A stretch of DNA of 64,000 bases from the NCBI RefSeq assembly GCF_009696325.1, contig NZ_VUME01000006.1, positions 62,001 to 126,000 on the forward strand. The letters are read 5' to 3'. The stretch comes from Collinsella sp. WCA1-178-WT-3 (M1) (GTDB lineage: Bacteria > Actinomycetota > Coriobacteriia > Coriobacteriales > Coriobacteriaceae). Positions 7,707-16,046 of this stretch are shown here, in pieces; the first letter of the stretch is position 1; each line of letters opens with the position of its first letter. The notes below the pieces were generated by a model that saw only the letters and a list, made by a program, of their open reading frames with translations, made no database searches and was not told the DNA's origin. The translations under genes and the position numbers were made by a program.

Positions 7707-8813
7707 ATGCTGCGCATCGCGACCATCGGCACATCCATGATCACCGACGACTTTATCCAGGTCGTCAATGCCAACGACCAGGCTGTATTCGTAGGCACGC
7801 TCTCGCGCAACGCCGAGCGCGGCGCCGCCTTTACTGCCGAGCATGGCGGCGAGCGAAACTTTACTTCACTTGATGAGCTTGCAGCAGCCGCCGACGTCGA
7901 CGCCGTCTATATCGGCAGCCCAAACGCACTTCACTACGAGCAGGCCCTTGCCTGCATCGCCAGCGGCAAGCACGTCATCGTCGAGAAGCCCTTCTGCGCC
8001 ACCGAAGCACAGGCGCTGGAAGTCTTCCGCGCCGCCGAGGCGGCGGGCGTCGTAGCCCTCGAGGCCATGCGCCCGCTCCATGACCCCGCTTTCCACGCCA
8101 TCGAGGACGCCCTGGGCGAGATCGCCCCCATCCGCCGCGCCTCACTGCGCTTTGGCAAGTATTCTTCACGCTACAACGAGGTTCTCGCGGGACGCGCCAC
8201 CAATATCTTCGACTGCAATATGGCATCGGGTTCCCTCATGGATATTGGCGTCTACACCGTCGAGCCCATGGTCGAGATCTTCGGCATGCCCTCCGGCCTT
8301 ACGAGCATGGCCACTCTGCTCGACCCCACCACGCAAGAGCTCACCCATGGCCCCATCGATGGCTGCGGTTCCATCCTCGCCAGCTACGGCGGTGGCCGTA
8401 TCTCCGTCGAGCTCGCGCACTCCAAAATTACGAATGACCTACTGCCCTCGCAGATCGAAGGCGAGCGTGGCACTATCCAGATTGACCATCTGTCCACGCC
8501 CCGCAACGTCCGCATCGACTATCGCGGCGATGTCGTACGCGGCTCGGCGACCGAAGCGCCGCGCGAACAGAGCGACAACGGCCGCGTGCTCGACCTGCCC
8601 AAATCGAGCAACACCATGGAATACGAACTCGCAGACTTTATCACCGCCATCGGCGGCATCGATAACGTCAAGGAAGAGATTTGGGAGACCCCGGCGGGAC
8701 GTCACGAGCTTGGCCACTATCGCGATGTCACGCTTGTCTCGCTGCGCATCATGGATGCCGTGCGCCAACAGACCGGCATTACCTTCCCCGCCGATTCTGT
8801 CAAGCAGGCCTAG
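7707..8813 (+). CDS. Gfo/Idh/MocA-family NAD(P)-dependent oxidoreductase
   Basis: This 368-residue protein has an N-terminal Rossmann domain (MLRIATIGTSMITDDFIQ). The family hallmark EKPFCATEAQA carries the catalytic Lys, and the C-terminal dimerisation sheet includes GSLMDIGVYTVEPM. Members oxidise or reduce sugars, inositols or dihydrodiols; the substrate is not predictable here. AAGGGGG precedes the ATG. The acylphosphatase gene starts 2 nt after its stop, so the two are cotranscribed. Confidence 0.85.
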   Translation: MLRIATIGTSMITDDFIQVVNANDQAVFVGTLSRNAERGAAFTAEHGGERNFTSLDELAAAADVDAVYIGSPNALHYEQALACIASGKHVIVEKPFCATEAQALEVFRAAEAAGVVALEAMRPLHDPAFHAIEDALGEIAPIRRASLRFGKYSSRYNEVLAGRATNIFDCNMASGSLMDIGVYTVEPMVEIFGMPSGLTSMATLLDPTTQELTHGPIDGCGSILASYGGGRISVELAHSKITNDLLPSQIEGERGTIQIDHLSTPRNVRIDYRGDVVRGSATEAPREQSDNGRVLDLPKSSNTMEYELADFITAIGGIDNVKEEIWETPAGRHELGHYRDVTLVSLRIMDAVRQQTGITFPADSVKQA

Positions 8814-8815
8814 CG

Positions 8816-9226
8816 ATGGGTATTTTCGACAAGCTTTTCTCGGGCGTCGCCGGCGGCAGCCGCGAGCCCCAAAAGCCCTCTGGCGTCGAGCTCGAGCTGC
8901 GCCGCAGGCTTACTGTGCTCGCAAGCGACGAAGCCACTCAAGACACTCCCCTGCGCTATTTCCTGCGCTGGGAGGGGCAGGTCCAAGGCGTTGGTTTTCG
9001 CTTTACCAACACCAACCTCGCGCAGGCACGCGCACTCACCGGCTGGGTGCGTAACATGGAAGACGGCTCAGTCGAGATGGAGATACAGGGAGCTCCGGCA
9101 AACATCCTATCTCATCTCGAGGCGCTTCATGCCTCCTACGAGCGCATGGGAACGCGTTTTCGCCTCGTAGACGCCCAGGTCCGAGCCCCACTTGCCAATG
9201 AAGGCGGTTTCACTCCTCATTATTAG
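8816..9226 (+). CDS. Acylphosphatase with N-terminal extension
   Basis: The C-terminal 90 residues are a full acylphosphatase domain. GQVQGVGFRFT supplies the phosphate-binding loop and catalytic Arg, and GWVRNMEDGSVEM the catalytic Asn. The enzyme hydrolyses carboxyl-phosphate bonds. Unusually, about 46 residues precede it, starting MGIFDKLFSGVAGG, an amphipathic helix followed by a charged linker (ELRRRLTVLASDEATQD); typical acylphosphatases are about 90 residues in total. The ATG at 8816 follows the previous stop closely, consistent with translational coupling. Confidence 0.85.
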   Translation: MGIFDKLFSGVAGGSREPQKPSGVELELRRRLTVLASDEATQDTPLRYFLRWEGQVQGVGFRFTNTNLAQARALTGWVRNMEDGSVEMEIQGAPANILSHLEALHASYERMGTRFRLVDAQVRAPLANEGGFTPHY

Positions 9227-9287
9227 TATTGTGTGCTAAATACGGTATCATTTACCTACGACCGTTAATAGAAAAGAGGCGAGGCGC

Positions 9288-9668
9288 ATGGCGGTGCAAA
9301 GAAGGAATACCAGGCAGCGAAAGCTAGTTCTTGATGCCGTGCGCCAAAGCTACAACCATCCCACCGCCGAAGAGATCTACAACGCTGTGCGCGCGCAGGA
9401 TGACAAAATCAGCCGCGGTACGGTCTACCGCAACCTCAATCTCTTGGCCGATGCCGGGGAGATTCTCTCGATTAAAACGCCGGGCGGCAGCCGCTTCGAT
9501 CGTGCCATCGAGCCGCATGCGCATATCATCTGCACCTCGTGTGGCCGCGTCATCGATGTGCCGCTCCCCTTCAATACCCAGCTCGACGCCAGGGCATCCG
9601 AACAAATCGGATGGAGCGTCAGCTCGCACTACACCATCTTCGAAGGCCTCTGCCCCAACTGTAGGTAG
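9288..9668 (+). CDS. Fur-family metalloregulator (PerR/Fur/Zur type)
   Basis: This 126-residue protein has an N-terminal winged helix (TRQRKLVLDAVRQS ... SRGTVYRNLNLLADAGE) and a C-terminal metal domain with two CxxC pairs (CTSC and CPNC) for structural zinc. The regulatory His residues lie in EPHAHIIC and SSHYTIF. The length and the second helix fit PerR or Fur; which metal or peroxide is sensed cannot be told. The upstream sequence contains TTAGTATTGTGTGCTAA (9223-9239), an imperfect palindrome that may be an autoregulatory site. Confidence 0.85.
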   Translation: MAVQRRNTRQRKLVLDAVRQSYNHPTAEEIYNAVRAQDDKISRGTVYRNLNLLADAGEILSIKTPGGSRFDRAIEPHAHIICTSCGRVIDVPLPFNTQLDARASEQIGWSVSSHYTIFEGLCPNCR

Positions 9669-9670
9669 AT

Positions 9671-9740
9671 TTTGGGACATGCCTTAAAAGCAACTTTTCA
9701 CCGATTGCGGCAAAAGAAAGATTTCCAGGCATGTCCCAAA
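9671..9740. repeat. Long hairpin between convergent fur-family and HAD genes
   Basis: Perfect 14-bp arms TTTGGGACATGCCT (9671-9684) and complement (9727-9740) enclose 42 nt. It sits between two convergent stop codons. It lacks a U-tract and may be a bidirectional transcription barrier. The GGGAC motif is shared with the dispersed repeat at 6961 and 31991. Confidence 0.5.
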
Positions 9741-9743
9741 TGT

Positions 9744-10541
9744 CTACTCAGCAAGTAGGCGACGCAGCTCTTCTTCGACCGTGCGCACGTAACGGACGCG
9801 GTCGTTGATACCGCGCATACTGGGATTGCAGCTCTCCATCAGATAGGGATGGCCCACCACGTTGAGCATGTCGCGGTCGTTTTCATTATCGCCAAACGCC
9901 ATCATTTCGTTAGGTGAGATCCCCAGCGCACGACCATAATCGGCAAGCGCGGACCCCTTGCCCGAATCAAAGCCGATAAAGTCGGTCCATTCGGTTCCCG
10001 ACGTCATCACATCGACCCGGTCGCCAAAGCGACGGACGAAATACTCCAGCGCCGCCGGCTGCTCTGTCCCGGGCGTTTGAAACGCGATCTTAATGACGTC
10101 CTCGTCGATGTCCTCGGGACGGTCGACCACCGCCACATCGCAATGGACCTCGTAGCGCAAATGGTCGACGAATGCATCGTTGCCGCTCATGGTGTAGAGG
10201 TGTCCCTCACACGAAAGGGTCACGTCGGCATGGGGATACGCAACCACGGCATTCGCGATATCCATAGCAAGGTTACGCTCCATGGAACGCTTGACAACGG
10301 CACGCCCCTCGCTCATCACGAGGGCACCGTTTTCGCATACATAGGCGAGCTCATCGGCCACCGGGGCAAACAGATAGCGCAAGCTCGCATATTGACGGCC
10401 GCTCGCCGGCATAAACACGATGCCACGACGATGCAGCTCATCGATGAGCTCAAAGGCCTCGGAACGCGGCTCGCACTCCCCCGGATGCAGCAACGTGCCG
10501 TCCAAATCGCATGCAATCAGCTTGATTCCCTCAAGACCCAT
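9744..10541 (-). CDS. Cof-type HAD-IIB phosphatase
   Basis: This 265-residue protein has HAD motif I LIACDLDGTLLHP, motif II MPASGR, a Lys around the cap/core junction (GFDSGKGSALADYG) and motif III/IV AFGDNENDRDML. The C2B cap makes it a Cof-type sugar-phosphate or nucleotide phosphatase with unknown substrate. The ATG at 10541 (MGLEGIKLI) has GGGGGAAAG upstream and removes an unlikely Cys-rich N-terminus. It is the last gene of a probable leftward unit after the FKBP and UreE-like genes. Confidence 0.85.
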   Translation of the reverse strand: MGLEGIKLIACDLDGTLLHPGECEPRSEAFELIDELHRRGIVFMPASGRQYASLRYLFAPVADELAYVCENGALVMSEGRAVVKRSMERNLAMDIANAVVAYPHADVTLSCEGHLYTMSGNDAFVDHLRYEVHCDVAVVDRPEDIDEDVIKIAFQTPGTEQPAALEYFVRRFGDRVDVMTSGTEWTDFIGFDSGKGSALADYGRALGISPNEMMAFGDNENDRDMLNVVGHPYLMESCNPSMRGINDRVRYVRTVEEELRRLLAE

Positions 10542-10624
10542 ATGCTTTCCCCCACAGCACCTCATCAACAGCAAGACGGACTTTGAACAGCTGCCTCTCA
10601 AAGTCCGTCTTGCTCATACGCACG

Positions 10625-11203
10625 TTAACCGCGCGCCTTTTTTACGATCGTAAAGTCGGGAGCCATGCTCACAACGGCATACGCCGCACTCGACGCAAAG
10701 CGCCGGTCCGTATCGAGTTCACGGGTAACCACCGAGAGCCGAACACCCTCGACGCCCCGGAGCATGCGGCCCAAAACAGGCTGCACCGGCGTATACATGC
10801 GCATGGTATGCTCGTCCGAATCGCCTCGGAAAAGCGGCGCGTGCATATTGCCGATCTCCCAGCACGCATGCGCGAGCGCAATCGGATCCATGCGGTCGAC
10901 TTCGACCAAATAGACCTCGGCGCTGCGCAGGCGCACGACAACCGCCACGGGCACCATGCCCGAACGGTCGATGGCGAGCACGTCGCCGTCGGCAAGACGA
11001 CTGCCGTCGGCAGCATCCAGCCGAACATCGACCGTGCGCCCCAGCTCCGTCACGCCCGCAAACGCGCATACATCAGCCTGGTCCCAATCGAGCAGCAGCT
11101 CGTCAACTTCAAAGATGCCACCCAGCTCCCGACGAAGCAGGAGTTCATAGGACGGATCGTTGAGATTTCCCAAGCATGTCGTCGAAACCAAGCGTTCAGG
11201 CAT
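10625..11203 (-). CDS. UreE-like protein lacking the canonical metal histidine
   Basis: This 192-residue protein aligns by eye with the nickel metallochaperone UreE. The N-terminal domain has LLLDWDQAD ... VTELGRTVDVRL ... LADGDVLAID, and the C-terminal domain has ALAHACWEIGNMHAPLF ... PVLGRMLRGV, parallel to UreE AKACYALGNRHVPL and HDHVLDDML. The His that binds metal in the HDHVLDDML helix is replaced (TPVQPVLGRML), and there is no His-rich tail. No urease genes are in the window. It starts 3 nt after the SlyD-like FKBP stop. It may be a repurposed chaperone fold. Confidence 0.6.
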   Translation of the reverse strand: MPERLVSTTCLGNLNDPSYELLLRRELGGIFEVDELLLDWDQADVCAFAGVTELGRTVDVRLDAADGSRLADGDVLAIDRSGMVPVAVVVRLRSAEVYLVEVDRMDPIALAHACWEIGNMHAPLFRGDSDEHTMRMYTPVQPVLGRMLRGVEGVRLSVVTRELDTDRRFASSAAYAVVSMAPDFTIVKKARG

Positions 11204-11206
11204 ACT

Positions 11207-11635
11207 CTAATCCTCGACCTCGACGAGCTCGATATCAAAGTTGAGATCCTTGCCGGCCAGCTCGTGGTTAGCATCGAGCGTCACAGCCTCGGGCGTCACA
11301 TCGATGACAACGGCAGGGACAGGCATGCCGCTCGGCGTGGACAGGAAGAGCTTCATGCCCTTCTCGATCTGCTCGATGTTGGGAACCTGCTCGGCCGGGA
11401 AGGTGATAACCATCTCGGGATTGTGCTCGCCGTAGGCATCGGCAGCAGGAATGTGCACGGTCTTCTTCTCCCCCACCTGCATGTCGACAACGGCGGCATC
11501 GAAGCCCTTGATCATCTGACCGGCACCGCAGGTGAACTCCAGCGGCTCGCCGCGATCGTAGGAGCTATCGAACTGCGTGCCGTCGTCGAGCGTGCCGCGA
11601 TAATGAGTCTTGACCTTCTTGCCCTGGTTGGACAT
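11207..11635 (-). CDS. SlyD-like FKBP-type peptidyl-prolyl isomerase
   Basis: This 142-residue protein has an FKBP core split by an insert-in-flap domain, as in SlyD. The core has VKTHYRGTLDDGTQFDSSY and GAGQMIKGFD; the insert begins AYGEHNPEMVITFP; the core resumes AVTLDANHELAGKDLNFDIELVEVE. It catalyses prolyl isomerisation and chaperones folding. The His/Cys-rich C-terminal metal tail of E. coli SlyD is absent, since the chain ends VEVED. The ATG at 11635 has GGAGG upstream. It is cotranscribed with the UreE-like gene. Confidence 0.85.
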   Translation of the reverse strand: MSNQGKKVKTHYRGTLDDGTQFDSSYDRGEPLEFTCGAGQMIKGFDAAVVDMQVGEKKTVHIPAADAYGEHNPEMVITFPAEQVPNIEQIEKGMKLFLSTPSGMPVPAVVIDVTPEAVTLDANHELAGKDLNFDIELVEVED

Positions 11636-11755
11636 GGAAACCTCCGTGATAAGGGCGGCACACAACGCGGGCCGCCATGAACGTATGGCGCTAACTATAC
11701 CCTAGTCATACAATTCGAAGACAGTTTGCAAAGAAACGCTGCAACCGGAGGAACC

Positions 11756-12769
11756 ATGGCATATCCCGTATTTGACCTACACTGCGACACCGCCGACCGC
11801 ATCGGCTGGGCCACGCTCGATCTCGACCTGCGCTTTACCGCCGGCACCGACGGTTATTTCCCCGGCGACGAGACGCATCCGCAAGATTTCGACCTCATCG
11901 AGGGCAACGCCTGCGCCATCTCGCTCGCAAAGATCGGCAACACGCCGTGGGCACAGTGCTTCGCCACGTTTATCCCCGACGAGATTCCCACCGCCCACGC
12001 CGCGCGCTTCCAGGCGCAGATCATGGCGCATATGAGCGGCCAGGCCATGCTCAACCACGACCGCATGGTCAAAGTGCGCAGCGCCGCAGACATTCGCCCT
12101 GCGATCAAGGACGGCAAGGTCGCCTGCATCCACACCATCGAAAACGCCACGTTCTTTGCCGAGGACCCCGCACTGATCGAGGTGCTCAAGAGCTTGGGCG
12201 TACTCATGTCGTCACTCAGCTGGAACGCGCAGGGGCCGCTCGCGAGCGGACACGATACCCACGCCGGCCTCACCGCCGCCGGCATCGAGGCACTTACGCA
12301 GATGGAGCACGCCGGCATGGTGCTTGACGTCTCCCATCTCAACGATGAGTGCTTTGACGAGGTCGCCGCCCGCGCCACGCGTCCCTTCGTCGCCAGCCAC
12401 TCCAACTCCCGTGCGGTTTGCGGCGCCAAACGCAACCTTACCGACGACCAGTTCCGCACCATTCGCGACATGGGTGGCATCGTCGGCCTCAACTACTGCA
12501 GCGAGTTCCTTTCCAACGACGCAACCGACAAGACCGCCGCAGACGTCACCTTCGATCAGCTAGCGGCACATATCGAGCACTGGCTCGACCTGGGCGGCGA
12601 GGACGTCATCGCGCTCGGCGGCGACTGGGACGGCGCCACGGTGCCCGCTTTCCTCTCCGATGCCAGCAAGATGCCCGAGTTCCAGAACATGCTCTCCAAG
12701 CATTTTGGCAAGACCGTGATGCAAAAGCTCTGCAGCGACAACGCGCTTGCCTTCTTTGAGCGTTATTAA
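11756..12769 (+). CDS. Membrane dipeptidase (peptidase M19 family)
   Basis: This 337-residue zinc dipeptidase has YPVFDLHCDTADR with the first metal His-x-Asp pair, the bridging Glu in ACIHTIENATF, the late His ligands in VLDVSHLNDE and VASHSNSRAV, and the Asp of ALGGDWDG. The family cleaves dipeptides, including D-amino-acid-containing ones. No signal peptide is seen, so it is likely cytosolic. The ATG at 11756 is preceded by GGAGGAACC. It is divergent from the FKBP gene and followed by a strong terminator hairpin. Confidence 0.88.
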   Translation: MAYPVFDLHCDTADRIGWATLDLDLRFTAGTDGYFPGDETHPQDFDLIEGNACAISLAKIGNTPWAQCFATFIPDEIPTAHAARFQAQIMAHMSGQAMLNHDRMVKVRSAADIRPAIKDGKVACIHTIENATFFAEDPALIEVLKSLGVLMSSLSWNAQGPLASGHDTHAGLTAAGIEALTQMEHAGMVLDVSHLNDECFDEVAARATRPFVASHSNSRAVCGAKRNLTDDQFRTIRDMGGIVGLNYCSEFLSNDATDKTAADVTFDQLAAHIEHWLDLGGEDVIALGGDWDGATVPAFLSDASKMPEFQNMLSKHFGKTVMQKLCSDNALAFFERY

Positions 12770-12785
12770 TTTCACATCCCTTGAG

Positions 12786-12821
12786 CGGGCCGGCATGCCG
12801 AACGGTCGACATGCCGGCCCG
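12786..12821 (+). terminator. Hairpin after the dipeptidase gene
   Basis: A perfect 12-bp CGGGCCGGCATG stem (12786-12797, 12810-12821) with a 12-nt loop lies 17 nt after the dipeptidase stop. It is followed by CCCCAAT rather than a T-tract, so a weak or factor-assisted terminator. Confidence 0.5.
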
Positions 12822-12843
12822 TCCCCAATCTGAAGGGCCGCTT

Positions 12844-13620
12844 TTGACGCAGCAGTTTACGATTTCCGTATCCCGACCGGATGGGATGCCCATCCCCGTC
12901 GTCGTTACCAAAAAGCGCGTCAAGAACTTCAACCTACGCGTCACATCGAGCGGTGAGGTCCACGCAAGCGCACCGCTCGGTGCCACCCGCGAGCGTATCG
13001 AAGCATTTGTGAAGCGCAACAGCGCCTGGATTATCAGCCGACTTGCCCAGCGCGAGCAACGTCAGGCGACGGAGCGAGAGCCGCTCAGCCCCTCGTCCAT
13101 CATTGCGCTTTGGGGCAAGCCCATCACGGTACAAGATGCGCTCGATCACAACTTTGCATCACCCGCACCGCGACCCAAACAGGCCACCTTCGCAAGTTTT
13201 ATGGGTACCGACGAGCCAGACGAACACCCACAGGCCAAGCGGCACGCAATCCTCGACGGCCTAACGCCCGATGAGCTCCAAGCCCGCATCGACCAGCTCT
13301 ATACATCCGAGGTCACCACGGCGCTGCGCGATATGGTGCGCACATACGAAATCGCAATGGGTGTCGCCGCTTCCCGCGTTTCCGTGCGCAGCATGAAAAC
13401 GCGCTGGGGCTCGTGTACGCCCAAAACCGGTGCCATTCGCATCGCACGCGAGCTTGCCGCCTACCCCGTCGAGTGCCTTGACATGGTTGTCGCCCACGAG
13501 CTCGTCCACTTGCTCGAGCCAAGCCACAATCAGCGGTTTCACGCCCTGCTCGACACGTACTGCCCCAACAATAGAGCTCTGTCGCAGCGGCTCAAGCAGC
13601 CACCCATAGAGACGTATTAG
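12844..13620 (+). CDS. YgjP-like metallopeptidase domain protein (M48-type, DUF45)
   Basis: This 258-residue protein has the family N-terminus KKRVKNFNLRV ... EVHASAPLGATRERIEAFV. It then has KTRWGSCTPKTGAIRIARELA and the zinc motif VAHELVHLLEPSHNQRF (HExxH plus downstream His). It is a presumed cytosolic zinc peptidase of unknown substrate. Start choice is uncertain: the frame is open back into the upstream hairpin, and the TTG at 12844 with GAAGGG 7 nt before is preferred over an ATG at 12811 that lies inside the hairpin arm. Confidence 0.75.
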   Translation: MTQQFTISVSRPDGMPIPVVVTKKRVKNFNLRVTSSGEVHASAPLGATRERIEAFVKRNSAWIISRLAQREQRQATEREPLSPSSIIALWGKPITVQDALDHNFASPAPRPKQATFASFMGTDEPDEHPQAKRHAILDGLTPDELQARIDQLYTSEVTTALRDMVRTYEIAMGVAASRVSVRSMKTRWGSCTPKTGAIRIARELAAYPVECLDMVVAHELVHLLEPSHNQRFHALLDTYCPNNRALSQRLKQPPIETY

Positions 13621-13626
13621 AACCGG

Positions 13627-14112
13627 TTAGCGCACGCGCTCGATCTCGACACCACAGCTTGCCAGGGGAAGACCGACGGGCGCCCAAGGCTTATCGAGCT
13701 TAACACGAACGCCAAGCAGCAGGGGGTAACGACGTAGCAGCATCTGGGCCACGCCCTCGGCTGCGGCCTCGATGAGCTTAAACGTATGCTCGCGCAGATA
13801 GCCATCGACATCGTGGCACACCGAGCCGTAATCAATCGAGGCATCCAGGTTATCGTGCTCCCCTGCTGCACGCAGGTCGGCATAGAGCACCAAGGACACG
13901 ATGAACTTCTGGCCTAGGGCGTTCTCCTCGGGATACACGCCGTGGTTGGCAAAGACCTCAAGACCTTCAACGGTGATGCGATCGGCATGGCGCAGATCGT
14001 CATAGCTCACGTGGGGCACCGCCGTTGCGGTGGATATTTCGCCCCTTCCACGGCGGGCGAGCTCGGCGCCTTCAGTCTTGGTTGCATTCTCGGGCAGTTT
14101 CTTGTTACTCAT
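13627..14112 (-). CDS. folB: Dihydroneopterin aldolase
   Basis: The C-terminal 120 residues are a complete FolB. ITVEGLEVFANHGVYPEENALGQ carries the substrate Glu, ASIDYGSVCHDV the dimer segment, and VKLDKPWAP the catalytic Lys. It converts dihydroneopterin to hydroxymethyl-dihydropterin in folate synthesis. About 38 extra N-terminal residues (SNKKLPENATKTEG) are poorly conserved and may be linker. AAGGAGA precedes the ATG. It is third in the leftward unit folE, HD protein, folB. Confidence 0.88.
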   Translation of the reverse strand: MSNKKLPENATKTEGAELARRGRGEISTATAVPHVSYDDLRHADRITVEGLEVFANHGVYPEENALGQKFIVSLVLYADLRAAGEHDNLDASIDYGSVCHDVDGYLREHTFKLIEAAAEGVAQMLLRRYPLLLGVRVKLDKPWAPVGLPLASCGVEIERVR

Positions 14113-14155
14113 CGCGATCGTCTCCTTCGTTTAGAACCCCGACCGCGCAAACCAA

Positions 14156-14737
14156 CTACACGCGAATCGACAGGTTCTTTTTATCATCGCTCCAGTTGCA
14201 GGCATTGCGCGCGGGGCATGCAAAGCAGGCGCGCGATGCTTTGTCGGCTGCATAGAGCAGACGCTCAAGCGGTTGGCTGTTCACGCGCAGCTTTCTATGG
14301 CCTAAAATGGCCGTCTTAATGGCCGCGGCATCGGCCGGATCAAATGCCACGTCATCGGGCATGCCGCCAAGAATCGCATCAGCGACGCGCTCGCTTGCAA
14401 CATCATGGGATATACCCGATTCATACTGTTCATCTTTGCCGATATCGTGAAGAAGTGCCGTGGCGTAGATGACCTCGCGGTCAAATTCGAGCTGTTCCTC
14501 AAGATTCTTAATCCACATAATGCGCGCGACATCCAGCAGATGGTCAATACCGTGGCGGCAGAAGATACGCCCCGATTCCAACTGTGCAATGTTGCCCAGG
14601 TGCCGCCGGAACAGCCCATTGGCACAAATGTAATCAATGCGAGGCATGGCGCCAAAGGGAGTCAGGCCCGAAGCCATAAAACCGCGACGCGGCGTCCCCT
14701 CATCGGTCTTCGATGTAAAGTCGTTGACGACTCTCAT
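14156..14737 (-). CDS. HD-domain phosphohydrolase in folate cluster
   Basis: This 193-residue protein carries the HD signature: FCRHGIDHLLDVARIMW, LLHDIGKDEQYESGISHD, and a late Asp in LLYAADKAS. The fold hydrolyses phosphate monoesters or pyrophosphates of nucleotides. The C-terminus has a small cysteine cluster CFACPARNACNW. It begins 2 nt after the folE stop and precedes folB. That position suggests it may remove phosphates from 7,8-dihydroneopterin triphosphate, the step between FolE and FolB, but this is inference. Confidence 0.75.
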   Translation of the reverse strand: MRVVNDFTSKTDEGTPRRGFMASGLTPFGAMPRIDYICANGLFRRHLGNIAQLESGRIFCRHGIDHLLDVARIMWIKNLEEQLEFDREVIYATALLHDIGKDEQYESGISHDVASERVADAILGGMPDDVAFDPADAAAIKTAILGHRKLRVNSQPLERLLYAADKASRACFACPARNACNWSDDKKNLSIRV

Positions 14738-14739
14738 GG

Positions 14740-15297
14740 TTAGCGGTCCAGCATCCTAAAGAATCGCTCCTCGAGCGCGGGATCGGTCTCAAAGACACCG
14801 CGACGAGCAAGCGTTACGGTCTTGGCACCGGGCTTTTGCACGCCGCGCATGGTCATGCACATATGCTCGGCTTCCATCAGCACGATCGCCCCTTGGGGAG
14901 CAAGATATTCCATGAGGGCATCGGCAACCTGCGCGCACAGCTGCTCCTGCAGCTGCAGACGACGGGCATAGACCTCAACCGTGCGAGCAAGCTTAGACAG
15001 ACCCGCCACGCGACCGTTAGGGATATAGCCGATCGCAGCCTTGCCATAAAACGGCAGCAGATGGTGCTCGCACAGCGAGTAAAACGTAATATCGCGCTCG
15101 ATAACCAAATCGTTCGAAGCGACGGCAAAGGTTTTGGACAGGTGCTCCTCGGCACTCCGGCCCATACCGCCGGCAATCTCGCCATACATACGGGCGACGC
15201 GTGCCGGGGTCTCCAGCAGGCCCTCACGAGTTGGGTCCTCGCCTATACCTTCAAGCAGCAGCTTAATAGCAGTCTCGACTTTTTCCTGATCGACCAT
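14740..15297 (-). CDS. folE: GTP cyclohydrolase I
   Basis: This 185-residue enzyme makes 7,8-dihydroneopterin triphosphate from GTP, the first folate step. The zinc ligands are present as Cys and His of [13 protein letters not shown] and the later Cys of [28 protein letters not shown] and [21 protein letters not shown] are family blocks. The start ATG at 15297 has AGTGAGG upstream. It leads the folE-HD-folB unit, lying just downstream of nrdG on the same strand. Confidence 0.95.
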   Translation of the reverse strand: MVDQEKVETAIKLLLEGIGEDPTREGLLETPARVARMYGEIAGGMGRSAEEHLSKTFAVASNDLVIERDITFYSLCEHHLLPFYGKAAIGYIPNGRVAGLSKLARTVEVYARRLQLQEQLCAQVADALMEYLAPQGAIVLMEAEHMCMTMRGVQKPGAKTVTLARRGVFETDPALEERFFRMLDR

Positions 15298-15364
15298 CTG
15301 GGCCTCACTTTTTTCGATTTCGTGTTCGCGCTATGGTACCACGCTGGCACGCAACCTCTTCCAG

Positions 15365-15946
15365 CTACATAGTATGGGTCGAATAGACCGGATCGTCTCG
15401 CCAAAGCTCCACAGCGTCGCAAAGCGCAACGCCCTCGCGCGCAGCACGAGCGCGCGTGGCGTTCATGTCGATCACGCGCTGATTACTCGAACCCCTAAAG
15501 CGCAACGAGATATCGTACAGATCTTGAACGAACGGACCGTCCACCAACATGTCGAGGCAAGCAAGGATACGGTCCGTCACGTCGGTATGGTGACGGCCGC
15601 CCGGCATTAGTTCCTCGAGCACGTCACCGGTAAAGCACCAAATGGTCTTCCCAGACTCCACAGGGTAGGTCGCACGCACGCGTTCGATAAAATCAACGAG
15701 TCCCGCCTGGTTCTCGGGTTCCATAGGCTCCCCGCCCAGAATCGTCAGGCCATCAATAAAGGGATGATCAAGACTATCGATGATTTTGTCCTCGACGGCA
15801 CGATCGAACGGCTCACCCGCGGCAAAGTCCCATGCGACGGAGTTAAAACAATTCTTGCACCCACGACGGCACCCACTCACAAACAGAGAAGTACGAACGC
15901 CTTCTCCATCAGCAATGTCGAAATACTTAATGTTCGCGTAGTTCAT
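15365..15946 (-). CDS. nrdG: Anaerobic ribonucleotide reductase activating protein
   Basis: This 193-residue radical-SAM activase has CRRGCKNCFNS as the CxxxCxxC 4Fe-4S motif, LTILGGEPMEPEN as the GGE motif, and IWCFTGDVLEEL. It generates the glycyl radical on NrdD. The frame is open far upstream, but the ATG at 15946 (MNYANIKYFD) matches the family start and has AGGAAGG before it. It is separated from nrdD by 425 nt holding two large palindromes, unusual for a pair that is normally tightly linked. Confidence 0.92.
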   Translation of the reverse strand: MNYANIKYFDIADGEGVRTSLFVSGCRRGCKNCFNSVAWDFAAGEPFDRAVEDKIIDSLDHPFIDGLTILGGEPMEPENQAGLVDFIERVRATYPVESGKTIWCFTGDVLEELMPGGRHHTDVTDRILACLDMLVDGPFVQDLYDISLRFRGSSNQRVIDMNATRARAAREGVALCDAVELWRDDPVYSTHTM

Positions 15947-15960
15947 AGGTAACCTTCCTG

Positions 15961-16046
15961 GGGGTCTGGAGCATATCATCCCGTCCTCAAACATTCTCGG
16001 CCTTCGGCCTGCGAAACTGCGGGCGGGACAATATGCTCCAGACCCC
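15961..16046. repeat. Nested inverted repeat immediately before nrdG
   Basis: Perfect 16-bp outer arms GGGGTCTGGAGCATAT (15961-15976) and complement (16031-16046). Inside, CCCGTCC can pair with GGGCGGGA and GGCC-TTC-GGCC forms a tip. On the nrdG transcript the structure ends one base before the CAGGAAGG ribosome site, so it could block 5' degradation or control translation of nrdG. Confidence 0.6.

Noticed and set aside
10625-11203. Part of a urease operon
   Set aside because: No ureABC, ureF, ureG or ureD genes are nearby, and the key UreE metal histidine is absent.
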